From Paenibacillus montaniterrae (GTDB taxonomy: Bacteria > Bacillota > Bacilli > Paenibacillales > Paenibacillaceae), in contig NZ_BOSE01000002.1 of NCBI RefSeq assembly GCF_018403185.1, positions 372,001 to 436,000 on the forward strand: a DNA stretch of 64,000 bases, read 5' to 3'. The number at the start of each line of letters is the position of its first letter. Within the stretch, counting starts at the first letter, position 1. A model generated the notes under the pieces. It was given only the letters and a program-made list of their open reading frames with translations, was not told where the DNA came from and did no database searches. Below, piece after piece: positions 36,539 through 45,632 of this stretch. Both the position numbers and the translations under genes were made by a program.

Positions 36539-39500
36539 TTATGCGCCGCCAAAAACATAACCTCTAACTAAATAAACCTTCTCTTCCATTGCCTCGGAAT
36601 CCCATAATGTAAGTCGATACAATACATCCCCATATGAATCGAGCAAAATCAAATGATTGCCGTCCATATCTGGCGTGATCTCGATCCATTCTCCTTCAGC
36701 ATTATATTCGAGTCGTACGATTGGAGCGGAAACAGGCTGCACGTATAAATAATATGGCAGAGTCCAAGCAAAAACATCACCAAGATTCAGTTCACGGAAA
36801 TACTCCCCGCTTTGGTCCTCACTGCTGGAATACGGCTGCTCCCAATATTCGCTTAGCTCCGACTCAACGTGTCCTACATAAAAACGGACAGGCATATTCG
36901 TTTGATCCGGGGTAATGTTCAATTGCAAATAGAATGTCGCATTGCCATATTCCGGATGCTCCATGTCAACGATGAGATCGAGCGTCCAATATTCTGGATA
37001 CACAAACCAGGAATAACGGCCTTCTTCTCCCCAAATTGACTCGCCATTAATGGAGATATTCTTAATCGAATATTCCCCGGAGGATGACTCGAAATAAAGC
37101 TCAGAATCCGCCAAGACTTCGATTGGCTCTTCTACAACCAACGTATAGTGATCGAGATCATGACTGTAGCTAATCGGTACAGCATTCATACCATTAGTCA
37201 GCAAAATGCTGATTGGATTATAAATCGTTTCCCAGCTCGGCTCTACATACGATGCATTGCCTTGCAGTACAAATTGCGTTGTGCCATACAGCTCATGGCT
37301 CATCACGATCGTCGCTGTAAACTCCAGAGATTCCATCGGCATTAGCCAACTATAATTTCCTTGCTCCTGCGATAATGGCTCGCCATTGACCTCTACATAG
37401 GTAATCGTTAGGTCTTCTGCTGCTGGCTTGAATACGATGGACAAGCCTGCTGTTCCATCAATCGATTCGTCCAGCATAAAGCTTCTATCTGCGCTTTCCC
37501 CGCTATAGCTCAACGCTACATCTCCGTTTGACTGCTGCTGCTCCACAATAAATGGTACAGCTACATCATCCCAGCTTGGCGGCACTTCATACAATGCACT
37601 GCCCTGCAGCTCGAATAGCGCTGAGCCATACAGCTCATGACTCATCTCTAACAATACGGTAAACTCTTGCGATTGCATTGGCATTAGCCAATAGTAATTT
37701 CCTTGCTCCTGTGATAATGACTGTCCATTAACGGCCACAGACGTAATCGTAATGTCTTCTGCTGCTGGCTTGAATACGATGTACAAGCCCGCTGTTCCAT
37801 CAATCGATTCATCCAGCATAAAGCTTCTATCTGCGCTTTCCCCGCTATAGCTCAACACTACATCTCCGTTTGACTGCTGCTGCTCCACAATAAATGGTAC
37901 AGCTACATCATCCCAGCTCGGTATCGGCGTTGCGGTCGGTGTTGCCGTCGGCGCTAACGTCGGCGTTGGTGTTGCCGTTGGCGTTAACGTTGGCATCGGT
38001 GTTGCCGTTGGCGTTAACGTTGGCATCGGTGTTGCCGTTGGCGTTAACGTCGGCGTTGGTGTTGCCGTCGGCGTTAACGTCGGCGTTGGTGTTGCCGTCG
38101 GCGTTAACGTCGGTTTCGGTGTTGCCGTCGGCGATAATGTCGGCGTTGGTGTTGCCGTCGGCGTTAACGTCGGCGTCGGTGTTGCCGTTGGCGTTAACGT
38201 CGGTTTCGGTGTTGCCGTCGGCGCTAATGTCGGCATTGGTGTTGCCGTCGGCGTTAACGTCGGTTTCGGTGTTGCCGTCGGTTTCGGTGTTGCCGTCGGC
38301 GCTAACGTCGGCGTTGGTGTTGCCGTCGGCGCTAATGTCGGTTTCGGTGTTGCCGTCGGCGCTAACGTCGGCGTTGGTGTTGCCGTCGGCGTTAAAGTTG
38401 GCGTTGGTCTTGGTGTTGGTACAACAGTTGGTGCCGGAGTATAGGTGCCTCCTCCGATTAGACGATCACGATCCTGTATAAATTTATTTTTGTCTGCCTC
38501 GTTCAGCGAATCCAAATACTTTTCCAAAGCCTGCTGCTCACGCTTTTTCTTTTCGTCCTCTAGCGCTTGCTTTTGCTGCTCACGCAGTCTTTCCAGCTCT
38601 GCTTTTTTATCTCCCAATTTATTGGATTGCTCTATTTGCTCAAGCATTTGCTGAGTTTTTCGGTTTAACATAAAGTCATAGTTGTTGTTCGGGTCAACTC
38701 CAACAAGTTTATCAATCGGATCGACCGCAGCAGTGCTGAACAACTCTTTCATTTTGGCATCCATCTCATTTTGCGATATAAGCTGTTTGTCCAGTGCTGC
38801 TCTCAGAATGGCCGACGCTACTCTTTCAATATTGGTTTGCAAAACATCATCCTGCAGCAAGCCTGATAAATTAGGAGCTGAATCATTTCCACTATAGCCT
38901 TCACGAATTTTTTCAAGCATTTGCTCGTTTTCCTGCTGAATTGCTTTTAAGTTTTCAAGCACTGCCTGCATTGTTTGCGGCGAGGTGAGCTGAAGAATTT
39001 GCTCCAGCGACTGGTTGGACATTAATCCAATCATTTCGCCATCATCCGGACTTGTAAAAAAGATTTGTGCCGGAAAAATCTGTTGAATGCCGGAGTAGTT
39101 ATCCTCCCTTGATTGAAGATCTACAACGCCAGCAAACATCCCAAGCACAGACTTTCCATTGTTTGGATCTATCCCGATGAAGAAGTTTGTACCGCGCACG
39201 CCCATTATCGCTGTCGGAGTTTCTAGTTGAAAATCATCTGAGCTGTTCGAAATCGACTTCACATCGACCCAGGCTTTGCCGCTTTTCATTTTTACTTTTG
39301 TAACAGTGCCATCTTTGTTGGAAAGCTTGCTGAAGGTTACTTCGGTGTTGCTTTCGAGAACTAATGTATCATCGGTCGAGCTTCCGTTGGAAAATTTCAG
39401 CTCGACGCTGCTTTTATCGCCAGTGGAGACAATATCGCCTTCATTAAGGCTCATATTTTTAAATCCTTTAAGCGTCTTCTTGCCGCCTGACTTTTGGACC

Positions 39501-39628
39501 TCAACTGTGCCTTCCAGCTTGGAAATGATCGCAACCCGTGAGGTCGAAGCTTCTGCCAAGCCTGCATTGGCGGTTAGTGCAACAAATGCGAATAACAGCG
39601 TGAAAGCCAGCACCAGATTCCTTTTCAT
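36539..39628 (-). CDS. Secreted FecR-domain protein with Thr-Pro repeat tract and repeated beta modules
   Basis: 1029 aa. Signal peptide (about 1-27), then a FecR-type domain (about 32-150): [59 protein letters not shown] charged coiled coil covers about 330-385. A tract of period-10 Thr/Pro repeats ([10 protein letters not shown] and variants) spans about 395-570. Two nearly identical beta-rich modules (about 115 residues each, starting [20 protein letters not shown]) and a third diverged one ([13 protein letters not shown]) follow. Last of three genes with an NHL protein and a CHASE2 cyclase; probably exported and attached to, or spanning, the wall. A Shine-Dalgarno GGAGGAG precedes the ATG. 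Confidence 0.85.
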   Translation of the reverse strand: MKRNLVLAFTLLFAFVALTANAGLAEASTSRVAIISKLEGTVEVQKSGGKKTLKGFKNMSLNEGDIVSTGDKSSVELKFSNGSSTDDTLVLESNTEVTFSKLSNKDGTVTKVKMKSGKAWVDVKSISNSSDDFQLETPTAIMGVRGTNFFIGIDPNNGKSVLGMFAGVVDLQSREDNYSGIQQIFPAQIFFTSPDDGEMIGLMSNQSLEQILQLTSPQTMQAVLENLKAIQQENEQMLEKIREGYSGNDSAPNLSGLLQDDVLQTNIERVASAILRAALDKQLISQNEMDAKMKELFSTAAVDPIDKLVGVDPNNNYDFMLNRKTQQMLEQIEQSNKLGDKKAELERLREQQKQALEDEKKKREQQALEKYLDSLNEADKNKFIQDRDRLIGGGTYTPAPTVVPTPRPTPTLTPTATPTPTLAPTATPKPTLAPTATPTPTLAPTATPKPTATPKPTLTPTATPMPTLAPTATPKPTLTPTATPTPTLTPTATPTPTLSPTATPKPTLTPTATPTPTLTPTATPTPTLTPTATPMPTLTPTATPMPTLTPTATPTPTLAPTATPTATPIPSWDDVAVPFIVEQQQSNGDVVLSYSGESADRSFMLDESIDGTAGLYIVFKPAAEDITITSVAVNGQSLSQEQGNYYWLMPMQSQEFTVLLEMSHELYGSALFELQGSALYEVPPSWDDVAVPFIVEQQQSNGDVALSYSGESADRSFMLDESIDGTAGLSIVFKPAAEDLTITYVEVNGEPLSQEQGNYSWLMPMESLEFTATIVMSHELYGTTQFVLQGNASYVEPSWETIYNPISILLTNGMNAVPISYSHDLDHYTLVVEEPIEVLADSELYFESSSGEYSIKNISINGESIWGEEGRYSWFVYPEYWTLDLIVDMEHPEYGNATFYLQLNITPDQTNMPVRFYVGHVESELSEYWEQPYSSSEDQSGEYFRELNLGDVFAWTLPYYLYVQPVSAPIVRLEYNAEGEWIEITPDMDGNHLILLDSYGDVLYRLTLWDSEAMEEKVYLVRGYVFGGA
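37935..38400 (-). repeat. 30-bp coding minisatellite (Thr-Pro repeats) in the FecR gene
   Basis: About 15 imperfect 30-bp units; the commonest variants encode [20 protein letters not shown] or PMLTPTATP. Near-identical units suggest recent expansion or contraction by slippage or recombination. Confidence 0.9.
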
Positions 39629-39653
39629 CTCGTCTGCTCCTCCTTCTTAAATT

Positions 39654-41222
39654 TTATTCTGTAAATACTGCCGAGCGAACAACGACATGCTTGCTGCTGG
39701 CATCCCATTGCACATCAAAGCCAAGCTGCTCCGTAACAAAGCGTACTGGAATGAGCAGGCGATTCTGATATGTTATGCTGACAGCCTCCAGTGCCTTATC
39801 GCCATCTGCAGTCTGCTTTACAATGTTATGATCCTCCTCAGAAAACCTGTAGGAAAGCCCCTCATTAATTACGAGGCTTACCTGTCCATTCGCCTGATTG
39901 TAGCTCACAGCATAACCAAGCTTATCCGCCAATGCCCGCAAAGGCACATAGGTACGGCCATTGAACATTTGTGGGGCAACATCCGTTTGTAGCAGCTCTC
40001 CTTCAATAATGACATGAATGAGACCATCTTCTTCATGCACTGGCGCCTTATAGCGCTGGATGATGCGTATTTTATTGTTGTTTGCATCTGCAACCGCAAG
40101 CGAGCCATCGCTGAGCTCGATTACATCGCTCGGCTCGTTAAGCATTGCTGCTGACAGAATGCCATCCGCCTTGCCATGCTCTGCGCCTTGACCAGCAAGC
40201 GTGTAAACATTGCCGTCCGCCAGCATCCGAATCGCATGGTTATTGCGGTCAGCGATGAGCAGGGAGCCGTCTGCGGCAACTGTAATCCCCATCGGGCTGG
40301 AAAATCTCGCTTCTCCTGCTGCTCCGTCCTGATAAGCTCCTTCTACATATAAAGAGTCTTTCGCGTACTCGCCGCCTCCTGCAACTGTCGTTACCGTTTG
40401 CGCAGCAAAATCAATATAGCGAATGCGCTGATTGCCTGTGTCGCTCACATACAAATTGCCGTTTCGATCAACGGCCAATCCTGAAGGCTCGTTGAATAGC
40501 GCTTCGGACAGCTTGCCGTCCTTGTAGCCTCCAGAATCCGCAACCATGCCTGGGTAAAACTCGACAACACGCTCAGGGCGCATGTTCAGCGTCGTTACCT
40601 TACCAGCCTGATCTATTTTGCGAATCGTATGATTGAGCGTGTCAGCAACATAAATGTTGCCCTGCTGATCTATCGCAACGTCAGACGGATAAAAGAACCG
40701 CGCATCCTGCTTGCTGCCATCCAAATCTCCAGGCAAGCCGCTGCCAGCAATCGTTTTTACCTCTCCAGCTGCCGTAATCTGGCGAATGCTGTGGTTGTTG
40801 CTGTCAGCAACATAAATATTGCCTGCCGCGTCTTGAGCAAGACCGCCGGGCTCATTATAAAACGCTGTGTCCAGTCTGCCATCGTGATAGGCTCCGATTG
40901 GATTGCCTTGATCGTCAAAGTCAAGAATAAGTCCGCTGTAGGTCGTTAGCTGATCGTCCTCCAGCATTCTCAAGCGATGATTATCCGTATCGCTAATTAA
41001 TAAACCTCCATGATCCAGCTCAATAATAGATGTAGGCTTAAAGAGACTTGCTGTTTTTACTGAACCATCATTGAAGCCAGGCTGAAACTGACCCGCCAAG
41101 GTTCGCAGCTCGTAGAGCTCTTTCTTGCCATACACTTGTTGGTTGGCTGCCGCTGAAAACGGCATTAGCATGCATGCACTGCATGTTGCAAGCGCAATAG
41201 CTAGACGTATTCCTTTCCTCAC
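39654..41222 (-). CDS. Exported NHL beta-propeller protein with copper-amine-oxidase N-terminal domain
   Basis: 522 aa from a GTG start. A signal peptide (about 1-26) is followed by five or so NHL repeats (about 50-395), each with the pattern G-x-L-x-V/I-A-D-x-x-N-H/Q-x-I-R-x-I, such as NIYVADSNNHSIRQI and NLYVSDTGNQRIRYI. The C-terminal part (about 405-520) matches the copper amine oxidase N-terminal-like stalk domain (MFNGRTYVPLRALADKLGY, RLLIPVRFVTEQLGFDVQWD), which in Paenibacillus-type proteins acts as a surface module rather than an oxidase. It lies between the FecR gene and the cyclase gene. Confidence 0.9.
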   Translation of the reverse strand: MRKGIRLAIALATCSACMLMPFSAAANQQVYGKKELYELRTLAGQFQPGFNDGSVKTASLFKPTSIIELDHGGLLISDTDNHRLRMLEDDQLTTYSGLILDFDDQGNPIGAYHDGRLDTAFYNEPGGLAQDAAGNIYVADSNNHSIRQITAAGEVKTIAGSGLPGDLDGSKQDARFFYPSDVAIDQQGNIYVADTLNHTIRKIDQAGKVTTLNMRPERVVEFYPGMVADSGGYKDGKLSEALFNEPSGLAVDRNGNLYVSDTGNQRIRYIDFAAQTVTTVAGGGEYAKDSLYVEGAYQDGAAGEARFSSPMGITVAADGSLLIADRNNHAIRMLADGNVYTLAGQGAEHGKADGILSAAMLNEPSDVIELSDGSLAVADANNNKIRIIQRYKAPVHEEDGLIHVIIEGELLQTDVAPQMFNGRTYVPLRALADKLGYAVSYNQANGQVSLVINEGLSYRFSEEDHNIVKQTADGDKALEAVSITYQNRLLIPVRFVTEQLGFDVQWDASSKHVVVRSAVFTE

Positions 41223-41317
41223 CTTGTCACCATCTCCCTATCTTGCCCGGCATTTTGCCAGCTTTGCTATGCCAGGCTAAATTTATATTAAAGTGTTTGA
41301 AACCGCTTTTCAGTAAT

Positions 41318-43171
41318 CTAGCTCTCAGTTTCATCGTTTTTCTGTATTTGCTTCGGCGCCAGCAGCTCATAGATTTGAATGGGGTGCGATTTTCCTTTAA
41401 ACAGCTTCGCTTCTCCCTTGCTATAGTCAAAATAGTGCGACGTTGCCTCGTAAATATCCTCAGATACGAGAATTTGTCCTGCGGTCGTGCCCGATTCAAT
41501 GCGCGAGGCGATATTTACGCTGTCGCCAATCGCCGTATAATCCATGCGCAAATAAGAGCCGATGTTTCCGATTACGACATTGCCGGTATGGATGCCGATG
41601 CCGATAGCGACCTCAACGCCGTACTTTTCCAATAGCTGCTCACGAATCGGCTTCATATTTTGCTGAATATGGTAAGCGGTCAGCACAGCCATCCGCTCAT
41701 GCTCCTCCACATCCAGCGGCGCATTGAACAAAATCATCGCCGCGTCGCCAATGAATTTGTCGATCGTTCCATTAAATTGCAGCGCTGTATTTGTAATCAT
41801 CGTAAATTTCGTATTCAAAATATCAACAACCTCGGCAGGAGAAAGCTTTTCGGATAATGATGTAAAGCCGCGAATATCGAGAAATAAAATGGTAATACGC
41901 TTCGAAATGCCGCCAAGCTGTATATCAATTCCTTGATCAACGATGCTTTTAACCAGATGAGGCGAGATATAACGGCCAAATTGTCGAGTTACAAAGTTTT
42001 TTTGCTGCTGCTCTTTATACGATTTAAGAGAAACATTAAAGATATATACAATTAAAATAGCGCCGATCAAATAGACAACGCCAAGCTGATAGTTGTATTG
42101 CTTGAACAGCCAATATTGCAGCGCATAAAGCGAAACAATCGCTAGCACCGCTACAATAAATGTATATTGGTTTTTAAAGCGCCATGGCAGCCAGGCAAAT
42201 ATAATCGCGGCCGCGATAATGAGCAGAACCTCAAGCCAATTGGGAGCAAAGATGATGGCGGTTCCTTCAAGCAGCTGATTGGCGATGTTGGCATGCACAT
42301 AAACGAGCTTGGAGTCGCGCTCAAGCGGGGTAGGTCCTGAGTCTTGACCGCTTTCGCCAGAAAGCCCCGCTGCGGTTACGCCAATAAATACAATCGCATC
42401 CTGGAAGGTTTCAGGCGGAATTTCTCCGTACAGCACGTCTACAAATGAGATCGTTAAAAAATCATCGGTGACAAGGTTGTAATCAATGGTCATCGTATTT
42501 TTGGCTAGCTCATCGCTCGTTTTTTTACGATCGGTCCAATTGTCATAGCGCGACAAATCTGCTCCTGTCATCTCGACAGCTTTATAAGCAAGAGACGGGA
42601 TAACTTTTCCGTCAGGCGCTTGCAGCTTAAGCCAGGCTTGACGGATGACTCCATCGTGGCTAACTACCCGGTTAATATGGGCGTTTTCAGTATGCTGGGA
42701 AAATAAATCGTAGGCGTAGGATATTGCATAGGCTTGCAAATACTGTTCTCTGCTTACCGCAGTAGTGCGAAAAACATCACCCGTTGTGATGCCCACAGCA
42801 GGCAATATAATATTCGAATAGGAGGCTAGTGCTTCGGCGAAAATGTGATCGCTGTCCTCGTTGCTCGGATCAGCAAACACGATATCGAACGCAATCGCTT
42901 TAGGTTCAAAATCAGGCTCGTTGATAATAGCCAGCAGCGAAGCATAAATCGAGCGGTCCCACGGGAACATGCCAAGCTCACTTATAGAACGGTCATCAAT
43001 GGCGATAACGACAATATGAGGGTCGGGATCATGACTCGCAGTTTGCTTCATATTATGGTCTATCATTATCGACTCTAGCTTTTGGAAGGTATGTAGGGAA
43101 TAGCTGAGTAGTAAGACAAGCACAATTAATAAATTGACGATCATAAACATGGTGCGGATGGAAGCTTTCAA
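41318..43171 (-). CDS. CHASE2-domain adenylate/guanylate cyclase
   Basis: 617 aa. A TTG start at 43171 follows GGGGG; an ATG eight codons in is the alternative. One N-terminal helix (about 10-30), an extracellular CHASE2 domain (about 45-300; DPDPHIVVIAIDDRSISELGMFPWDR), then three more helices (about 320-395). The class III cyclase domain (about 430-600) shows ITILFLDIRGFTSLSEKLSP and a second metal aspartate in NGTIDKFIGDAAMILFNAP, plus VGIGIHTGNVVIGNIGS. The cyclase therefore faces the cytoplasm while the sensor is outside. First gene of the three-gene operon with the two exported proteins, a likely signal-input set. Confidence 0.93.
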   Translation of the reverse strand: MKASIRTMFMIVNLLIVLVLLLSYSLHTFQKLESIMIDHNMKQTASHDPDPHIVVIAIDDRSISELGMFPWDRSIYASLLAIINEPDFEPKAIAFDIVFADPSNEDSDHIFAEALASYSNIILPAVGITTGDVFRTTAVSREQYLQAYAISYAYDLFSQHTENAHINRVVSHDGVIRQAWLKLQAPDGKVIPSLAYKAVEMTGADLSRYDNWTDRKKTSDELAKNTMTIDYNLVTDDFLTISFVDVLYGEIPPETFQDAIVFIGVTAAGLSGESGQDSGPTPLERDSKLVYVHANIANQLLEGTAIIFAPNWLEVLLIIAAAIIFAWLPWRFKNQYTFIVAVLAIVSLYALQYWLFKQYNYQLGVVYLIGAILIVYIFNVSLKSYKEQQQKNFVTRQFGRYISPHLVKSIVDQGIDIQLGGISKRITILFLDIRGFTSLSEKLSPAEVVDILNTKFTMITNTALQFNGTIDKFIGDAAMILFNAPLDVEEHERMAVLTAYHIQQNMKPIREQLLEKYGVEVAIGIGIHTGNVVIGNIGSYLRMDYTAIGDSVNIASRIESGTTAGQILVSEDIYEATSHYFDYSKGEAKLFKGKSHPIQIYELLAPKQIQKNDETES

Positions 43172-43215
43172 AATACCCCCACTCTCTAATCATTTATTTG
43201 GTAGCTTCTATACCA

Positions 43216-43243
43216 TTATTAAACCTATCATTTTTCTCGTCAA
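43216..43243 (-). promoter_or_regulatory. Candidate promoter of the CHASE2 cyclase operon
   Basis: On the minus strand TTGACG (43243-43238), a 16-bp spacer and TAATAA (43221-43216); AATAAT one base on gives a 17-bp spacer. Confidence 0.45.
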
Positions 43244-43285
43244 TAGAAAGCTGGTCAACTTGATTGAATTAAATGAGGATGAAAC

Positions 43286-43329
43286 AAAAAAGAGACAATT
43301 ATCGCCTAAATTCAAGCCATAATTGTCTC
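43286..43329 (-). terminator. Terminator of the RidA gene
   Basis: 11-bp stem GAGACAATTAT/ATAATTGTCTC followed on the minus strand by TTTTTTG, 27 bp after the RidA stop. Confidence 0.85.
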
Positions 43330-43356
43330 ATATTGTCATTGCTGCTTGCTCAGATG

Positions 43357-43734
43357 CTAGCTTAGTTGCACGATGACTTCGATTTCTACAAGCGCATCCT
43401 TTGGCAGTCTTGCCACTTCAACGGCGCTGCGGGCCGGATACGGCTGTGCAAAAAAGCTGGCGTACACCTCGTTAACCGTTGCAAAATCGTTCATATCCTT
43501 AAGAAACACAGTTGTTTTCACAATATCATTCATCGTTGCCCCAGCAGCCTCTACAATCGCCTTCACATTTTCCAGAGATTGCTTCGCTTGCTCAGCCACT
43601 GTTGCAGGAAATTGCCCCGTTGCAGGATCAATTCCCAGCTGACCGGAAGTAAATAATAGATTGCCTGCTTGCACGGCCTGTGAGTAAGGGCCAATTGCTT
43701 GCGGCGCTTGCTCCGTATGTATCGGTTTCTTCAT
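43357..43734 (-). CDS. ridA: RidA family deaminase (YabJ-like)
   Basis: 125 aa, the usual length. RidA trimers hydrolyse reactive enamine/imine intermediates from pyridoxal-phosphate enzymes. Seen: [21 protein letters not shown], the [31 protein letters not shown] core, and [20 protein letters not shown] with the catalytic arginine. Monocistronic by position, ending at the terminator at 43286-43329. Confidence 0.95.
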   Translation of the reverse strand: MKKPIHTEQAPQAIGPYSQAVQAGNLLFTSGQLGIDPATGQFPATVAEQAKQSLENVKAIVEAAGATMNDIVKTTVFLKDMNDFATVNEVYASFFAQPYPARSAVEVARLPKDALVEIEVIVQLS

Positions 43735-43823
43735 GCTACATTACCTGCCTATTCATTTATATTATCGTTGCTTTAAAACTATTATAGCTTATTTTTGAAC
43801 GGACGAAAAATAAGCTGCAGCAC

Positions 43824-44273
43824 TTAATTGAGATGAAGCGACATTTGAATATGAGGAATTCCATCCTCGATATAAGGCTCGGACTCAACTTGAAAGCCGA
43901 CCTTCTCATAAAAGCGGGTTAACCGCTGCTGCGCAGAAATCGTAATATGCTGACCGCCCCAATGCTCGGCAATAAATGCCACCCCTCTGCGCACCAGCTG
44001 CTCGCCATAGCCTGTTCCGCGAAGCTGCAGATCGATAATCACTCTGCCGATGGAATAACTATCGTAGCTGACACCTCGGTCAAGCATTCGCAAATAACCA
44101 AGCAGCTGATTCTGCTCATCTCGAAGCTGTAAATGGTAGGCGTCTAAATCCTTATTGTCGCAATCGGAATAAATACTTTCCTGCTCAACGACAAACACTT
44201 CTGTTCGCAGCTTAATAATCTCATAAACCTCAATATTAGTTAGCTCATTAAAATGCTTAATACTCCATTTCAT
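43824..44273 (-). CDS. GNAT acetyltransferase, ElaA-like
   Basis: 149 aa. Begins MKWSIKHFNELTNIEVYEII and has RTEVFVVEQESIY, DLDAYHLQLRD and IGRVIIDLQLRGTGYGEQLVRRG, the last being the acetyl-CoA loop (R-G-x-G-Y/x-G). The ISAQQRLTRFYEKVGFQV segment is characteristic of the ElaA group. Substrate not known. Upstream lies a 430-bp intergenic stretch with palindromic repeats. Confidence 0.92.
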   Translation of the reverse strand: MKWSIKHFNELTNIEVYEIIKLRTEVFVVEQESIYSDCDNKDLDAYHLQLRDEQNQLLGYLRMLDRGVSYDSYSIGRVIIDLQLRGTGYGEQLVRRGVAFIAEHWGGQHITISAQQRLTRFYEKVGFQVESEPYIEDGIPHIQMSLHLN

Positions 44274-44429
44274 GCTGACTGCCTCCTTCTGCTTAAATCA
44301 GCGATACTACCGTCAGCGGCAGTGCCTGCCTGCATTGACTTCCTTCTCAATCATACAATGCCTATACCACTTGAACAATCCTCGTATTCTACTAGCGCAC
44401 ACTCTTCCTGGTCCTGCACTCAAAAAAGC

Positions 44430-44640
44430 TACAGCGGAGGATGCTTTGCTCCGTAGCGCTGAACCTCCACCATCAATCGAAGCAACGCATACAAAGAAAA
44501 AGCACCAGCGGAGGAGCAAAGCATCCGTAAAACGAAGTGAGTCGCCTTTAACATCGTAATGCGACCTTCAACATTCCAATAAGGAGGCATTACGATTTAA
44601 AAAGCGACTGAAGGATGCTTTGCTCCGCAGCGCTGAATAG
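44430..44640. repeat. Nested palindromic intergenic element
   Basis: Three copies of GGATGCTTTGCTCC: 44439-44452, 44513-44526 (inverted) and 44613-44626. Between them a second palindrome pairs ATCGTAATGC (44553-44562) with GCATTACGAT (44587-44596), flanked by AGTCGC and GCGACT. Together they could fold into long hairpins. The rest of the 44274-44704 gap holds no gene. Confidence 0.7.
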
Positions 44641-44704
44641 AGCTTTGCTTTGCATGCAAGCATCGCTTATACTATTGACTAAAAGTGTACTCGGGAGTGG
44701 AACA

Positions 44705-45229
44705 ATGAACTTATTATTCTCCAAATTCAAAAGATTTACTAGCGTAGCGCTAATCGCTCTGCTTGCCTTGCTTATCGGCGTTATAACGGGCTGCGGCAAT
44801 TTGCTGAACGATCCTGCAGCTACTAACAACAGCACAAGCACAATCAACCACCAATCGGCCGGTCAAACAGAAAGCAAGGCTGACGATGCTCCTTTAACCT
44901 CATTTGAAGAGGTCGCGGCCTATATTCGCGAGCATGGCAAGCTGCCGGACAATTTTATTACTAAGAAGGAAGCGCAAGCATTAGGCTGGGTTGCAGCAGA
45001 AGGCAATTTGCATGAGGTTGCACCTGGGAAAAGCATCGGCGGAGATCGTTTTGGCAATCGAGAAGGGCTGCTGCCTGACAAAAAAGGGCGTATATGGTAT
45101 GAGGCCGATATTAACTACAACGGCGGACGCCGCAACGCTGATCGAATTGTATTTTCCAATGATGGCTTAATCTATATGACTACGGATCACTATAAAAGCT
45201 TTACTGATATAACGGAGGCGACGAAATAA
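44705..45229 (+). CDS. Lipoprotein ribonuclease of the barnase family
   Basis: 174 aa from the ATG of MNLLFSKFKRF. A hydrophobic signal segment ends in the lipobox VITGC (Cys30), then a Ser/Thr/Asn linker, then a full barnase domain (about 63-170): VAAYIREHGKLPDNFITKKE, AQALGWVAAEGNLHEVAPGK, WYEADINYNGGRRNADRIV, TTDHYKSFTDI. Catalytic general base corresponds to E133 (barnase Glu73) and general acid to H162 (His102); R143 and R147 match Arg83 and Arg87. The classic barnase is freely secreted; here membrane attachment is predicted. Its stop TAA overlaps the start of barstar by one base. Confidence 0.94.
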   Translation: MNLLFSKFKRFTSVALIALLALLIGVITGCGNLLNDPAATNNSTSTINHQSAGQTESKADDAPLTSFEEVAAYIREHGKLPDNFITKKEAQALGWVAAEGNLHEVAPGKSIGGDRFGNREGLLPDKKGRIWYEADINYNGGRRNADRIVFSNDGLIYMTTDHYKSFTDITEATK

Positions 45230-45504
45230 TGGCTCATACCGTTACATTACTGCAATCTCAGCTTGCCCAATATCCGTCCGTGCATCACTGGCTGGCTGAT
45301 CAGCTACAATTGCCTGAGCATTACGGCCATAATCTTGATGCATTATGGGACTGTTTAACCGGCTATGTCAGCTTGCCGCTGCATATTGAGTGGCAGCAAG
45401 ATTGCGATGATCATACCGACTATTCCAAATTCATTCAGCTGTTCGAGGAGGCTGCCGCAGAGGTAGACGGCCTGTCCTTCCGCTACATTACAACGCAGCA
45501 ATAA
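45229..45504 (+). CDS. Barstar family ribonuclease inhibitor
   Basis: 91 aa. LPEHYGHNLDALWDCLTGYV matches barstar helix 2; D37 and D41 correspond to barstar Asp35 and Asp39, which plug the barnase active site. The FEEAAAE segment near 73-79 carries a glutamate like barstar Glu76. Cytosolic inhibitor that protects the producer before the nuclease is exported. Translation is coupled to the barnase gene (TAATG). Confidence 0.94.
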   Translation: MAHTVTLLQSQLAQYPSVHHWLADQLQLPEHYGHNLDALWDCLTGYVSLPLHIEWQQDCDDHTDYSKFIQLFEEAAAEVDGLSFRYITTQQ

Positions 45505-45540
45505 TTGCACAGCTTCGCACTCATCAGCAATCAAATGTAA

Positions 45541-45600
45541 AGCATCCTTGCTCACCTGAAGGCTCAGGTCCTATTCAGGTGAAGGCAGGATGCTTTTTAT
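45541..45600 (+). terminator. Terminator after barstar
   Basis: Outer stem AGCATCCT/AGGATGCT and inner stem CACCTGAA/TTCAGGTG, followed by TTTTTATTTTT on the plus strand. It may also serve the minus-strand kinase gene converging from the right. Confidence 0.8.
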
Positions 45601-45632
45601 TTTTACATATAGCAACGCATATTGCGCTGCTC

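Noticed and set aside
37935..38400. Periodic repeat considered as a CRISPR array
   Set aside because: Repeats are contiguous, without unique spacers, and lie in a coding frame.
37894..38481. Frame of 195 codons opposite the Thr-Pro tract, rich in Leu, Ser and Ala
   Set aside because: It is a by-product of the GC-patterned 30-bp repeat on the other strand.
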